Source: Ophiosphaerella korrae
Lineage: Eukaryota; Ascomycota; Dothideomycetes; Pleosporales; Phaeosphaeriaceae
Direction: 5' to 3'
Assembly: GCA_028456385.1 (NCBI GenBank)
Contig: JALNQF010000943.1
Coordinates: 1 to 10,469, forward strand
DNA length: 10,469 nt
Position 1 is the stretch's first letter, and every line of letters starts with the position of its first letter. Below the pieces are notes generated by a model. The model was given only the letters and a program-made list of their open reading frames with translations, was not told the origin of the DNA and ran no database searches. Positions 9,620 to 10,469 of the stretch are shown here, piece after piece. A program made the position numbers and the translations under genes.

Positions 9620-10299
9620 ATAATAGTGCGTAAGCTAGCGCTCTTAAAGCTAAAGTTATAGGTTTAAGTTTTATATTAGTTACTATTTATTATAAGGTTA
9701 TATACCTAATATAAATCTAGGGCCTAAAAGCTTATTAGTCTAAGAGAACTTAAACTTTATTAGCTAAACTAACTCTAAATATTATTTATACTCCTATAGA
9801 TTATATTCTATAACCTAAAGGCCTATTAGCTATACTCCTCTCTACTTCTCTTCTTTAATAGTTTACCTCCTTATAAGCTCTTAGTACTTGTATTTTCTTA
9901 GTAACTACTTACTCCCTTTTTTTTTTACTATTCCTTTCTTTATAATACTCTACTATACTAGTACTTTTAGTATATAGGCTTTATTAATCTATTATATTTT
10001 TCTTATAAAGTACTACTACTCTCTTTATATAGGTATTCTTCTTACTATAACTATATACTATTTTATTAATTCTTAAAATAGTATAAACTTTATTTTTTTA
10101 AAATTACGTTCTTTCTAGTCTTTATATACTTCCTCTATACTTATAACTATTAAGTATATCTAAATAAATTTTTATTCTTTATTTTATTTTCTTATATCTA
10201 TTATTATTATAAGGTAGAGTTTATATAAGATAACTTAATAAAGTAGTTTTAATAATTAACTAAAAAGAGTAAATAGTAGATAAAGCTATCTAAGTAAGT
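9620..10299. other. unassigned right flank (expected 5' LTR/leader position)
   Basis: No coding domain was recognised. By position upstream of gag on the minus strand, this is where the 5' LTR, primer-binding site and leader should be. I could not mark LTR ends, because a TG...CA terminus would itself have been erased, and no long word here recurs in 1-2700. A T10 tract sits at 9917-9926. The stretch is pyrimidine-rich on the plus strand like the rest of the window and just as depleted in CpA/TpG. Confidence 0.45.
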
Positions 10300-10319
10300 A
10301 CTAGGTATATATACCTAGT
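10300..10319. repeat. perfect 20-bp palindrome
   Basis: ACTAGGTATATATACCTAGT equals its own reverse complement. Flanking GTAAG on the left and CTTAC on the right extend it imperfectly, so a cruciform or hairpin of roughly 17-bp arms could form. It lies about 40 bp from the 17-bp repeat array. It could be part of an LTR or a binding site; the sequence alone does not say. Confidence 0.8.
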
Positions 10320-10360
10320 AGCTTACTAAGCGCTAACTAAAAGTAGAAAAGTAGTTAAAT

Positions 10361-10469
10361 ATTAGTAAGTTTATAATATTAGTAAGTTTACAATATTAGT
10401 AAGTTATAAACTTACTAATATATTAGTAAGTTTATAATATTAGTAAGTTTACTATATTAGTAAGTTATA
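10361..10469. repeat. 17-bp tandem repeat with inverted centre, open to the right
   Basis: The unit ATTAGTAAGTTTATAAT occurs at 10361-10377, 10378-10394 (TTACAAT end), 10422-10438 and 10439-10455 (TTACTAT end), with a partial copy at 10456-10469 cut by the window edge. Between copies two and four the repeat turns round: 10393-10421 is a perfect 29-bp inverted repeat around a 3-bp ATA centre, made from one forward and one reverse half-unit. The array contains one of only six surviving CA dinucleotides (10391). Its role is unknown. It may belong to a terminal repeat of an element or to an intergenic minisatellite. Confidence 0.9.

Larger units (their letters stand above)
1..10469. other. RIP-saturated AT-rich block
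   Basis: The whole window is almost without CpA and TpG. By eye I find CA at 94, 5088, 6465, 7757, 9346 and 10391, and TG at 118, 2398, 2402, 2474, 2672, 3864, 4336, 5019, 5385, 5463, 6881, 7263, 7268, 7547, 7587, 9627 and 9889. TpA is correspondingly abundant. CpG is still frequent (for example ACGCGT at 1408-1413), so ordinary CpG methylation decay is not the cause. C to T at CpA on both strands is the known signature of repeat-induced point mutation in filamentous ascomycetes. As a result the window has no plus-strand ATG, one minus-strand ATG (96-94) and no TGA stop on either strand. Mutation is uniform from end to end, so the neighbouring flanks were treated like the transposon. Confidence 0.93.

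Noticed and set aside
9660..10300. 5' LTR paired with a 3' LTR in 1-2700
   Set aside because: Distinctive words here (for example ATCTAGGGCCTA, ACTCCCTTTT) were not found again on the left by eye. An alignment could still reveal one.
10361..10469. CRISPR array
   Set aside because: Units are contiguous without spacers, include an inverted copy, and the sequence is eukaryotic.
1..10469. Mitochondrial or AT-rich protist DNA
   Set aside because: AT richness alone would not remove CpA/TpG while leaving CpG and CpT, and the gypsy frame with CpA-type lesions points to nuclear RIP.

Overview
The window is an AT-rich block of fungal genomic DNA, almost certainly from a filamentous ascomycete (Pezizomycotina), that has been mutated to near saturation by a process with the signature of repeat-induced point mutation (RIP, C to T at CpA on either strand). 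Counting by eye, the plus strand keeps only about 6 CA and 17 TG dinucleotides in 10,469 bases, where hundreds of each would be expected. CpG, CpT and CpC are still common. The plus strand has no ATG and the minus strand has one (96-94). There is no TGA on either strand. No functional protein-coding gene remains.

The core (about 2640-9480) is a relic of a Ty3/gypsy-type LTR retrotransposon on the minus strand, read from high to low coordinates. One reading frame (codons starting at positions divisible by 3) carries, in order, a Q-rich gag N-terminus, a gag body, a CCHC zinc knuckle, a linker, an aspartic protease, reverse transcriptase, RNase H and an integrase with a GPY motif. Gag and pol therefore look like one ancestral polyprotein of roughly 2,200 codons. 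The frame holds many TAA/TAG stops, at about one codon in ten, which fit lost Gln and Trp codons. Key residues changed as CpA mutation predicts: YxDD to YIDN in RT, DSG to NLG in the protease, the integrase Glu to Lys, and all eight Cys/His zinc ligands of the knuckle and integrase finger to Tyr.

The left 2.6 kb (1-2640) is equally mutated and pyrimidine-rich on the plus strand. I could not identify a gene in it. The right flank (9620-10360) is also unassigned. No matching LTR pair was found by eye, so the element's ends are not defined here.

Simple repeats frame the right side: a hexanucleotide array (9490-9592) at the gag 5' end, a perfect 20-bp palindrome (10300-10319), and a 17-bp tandem repeat with an inverted unit (10361-10469) that runs off the window.
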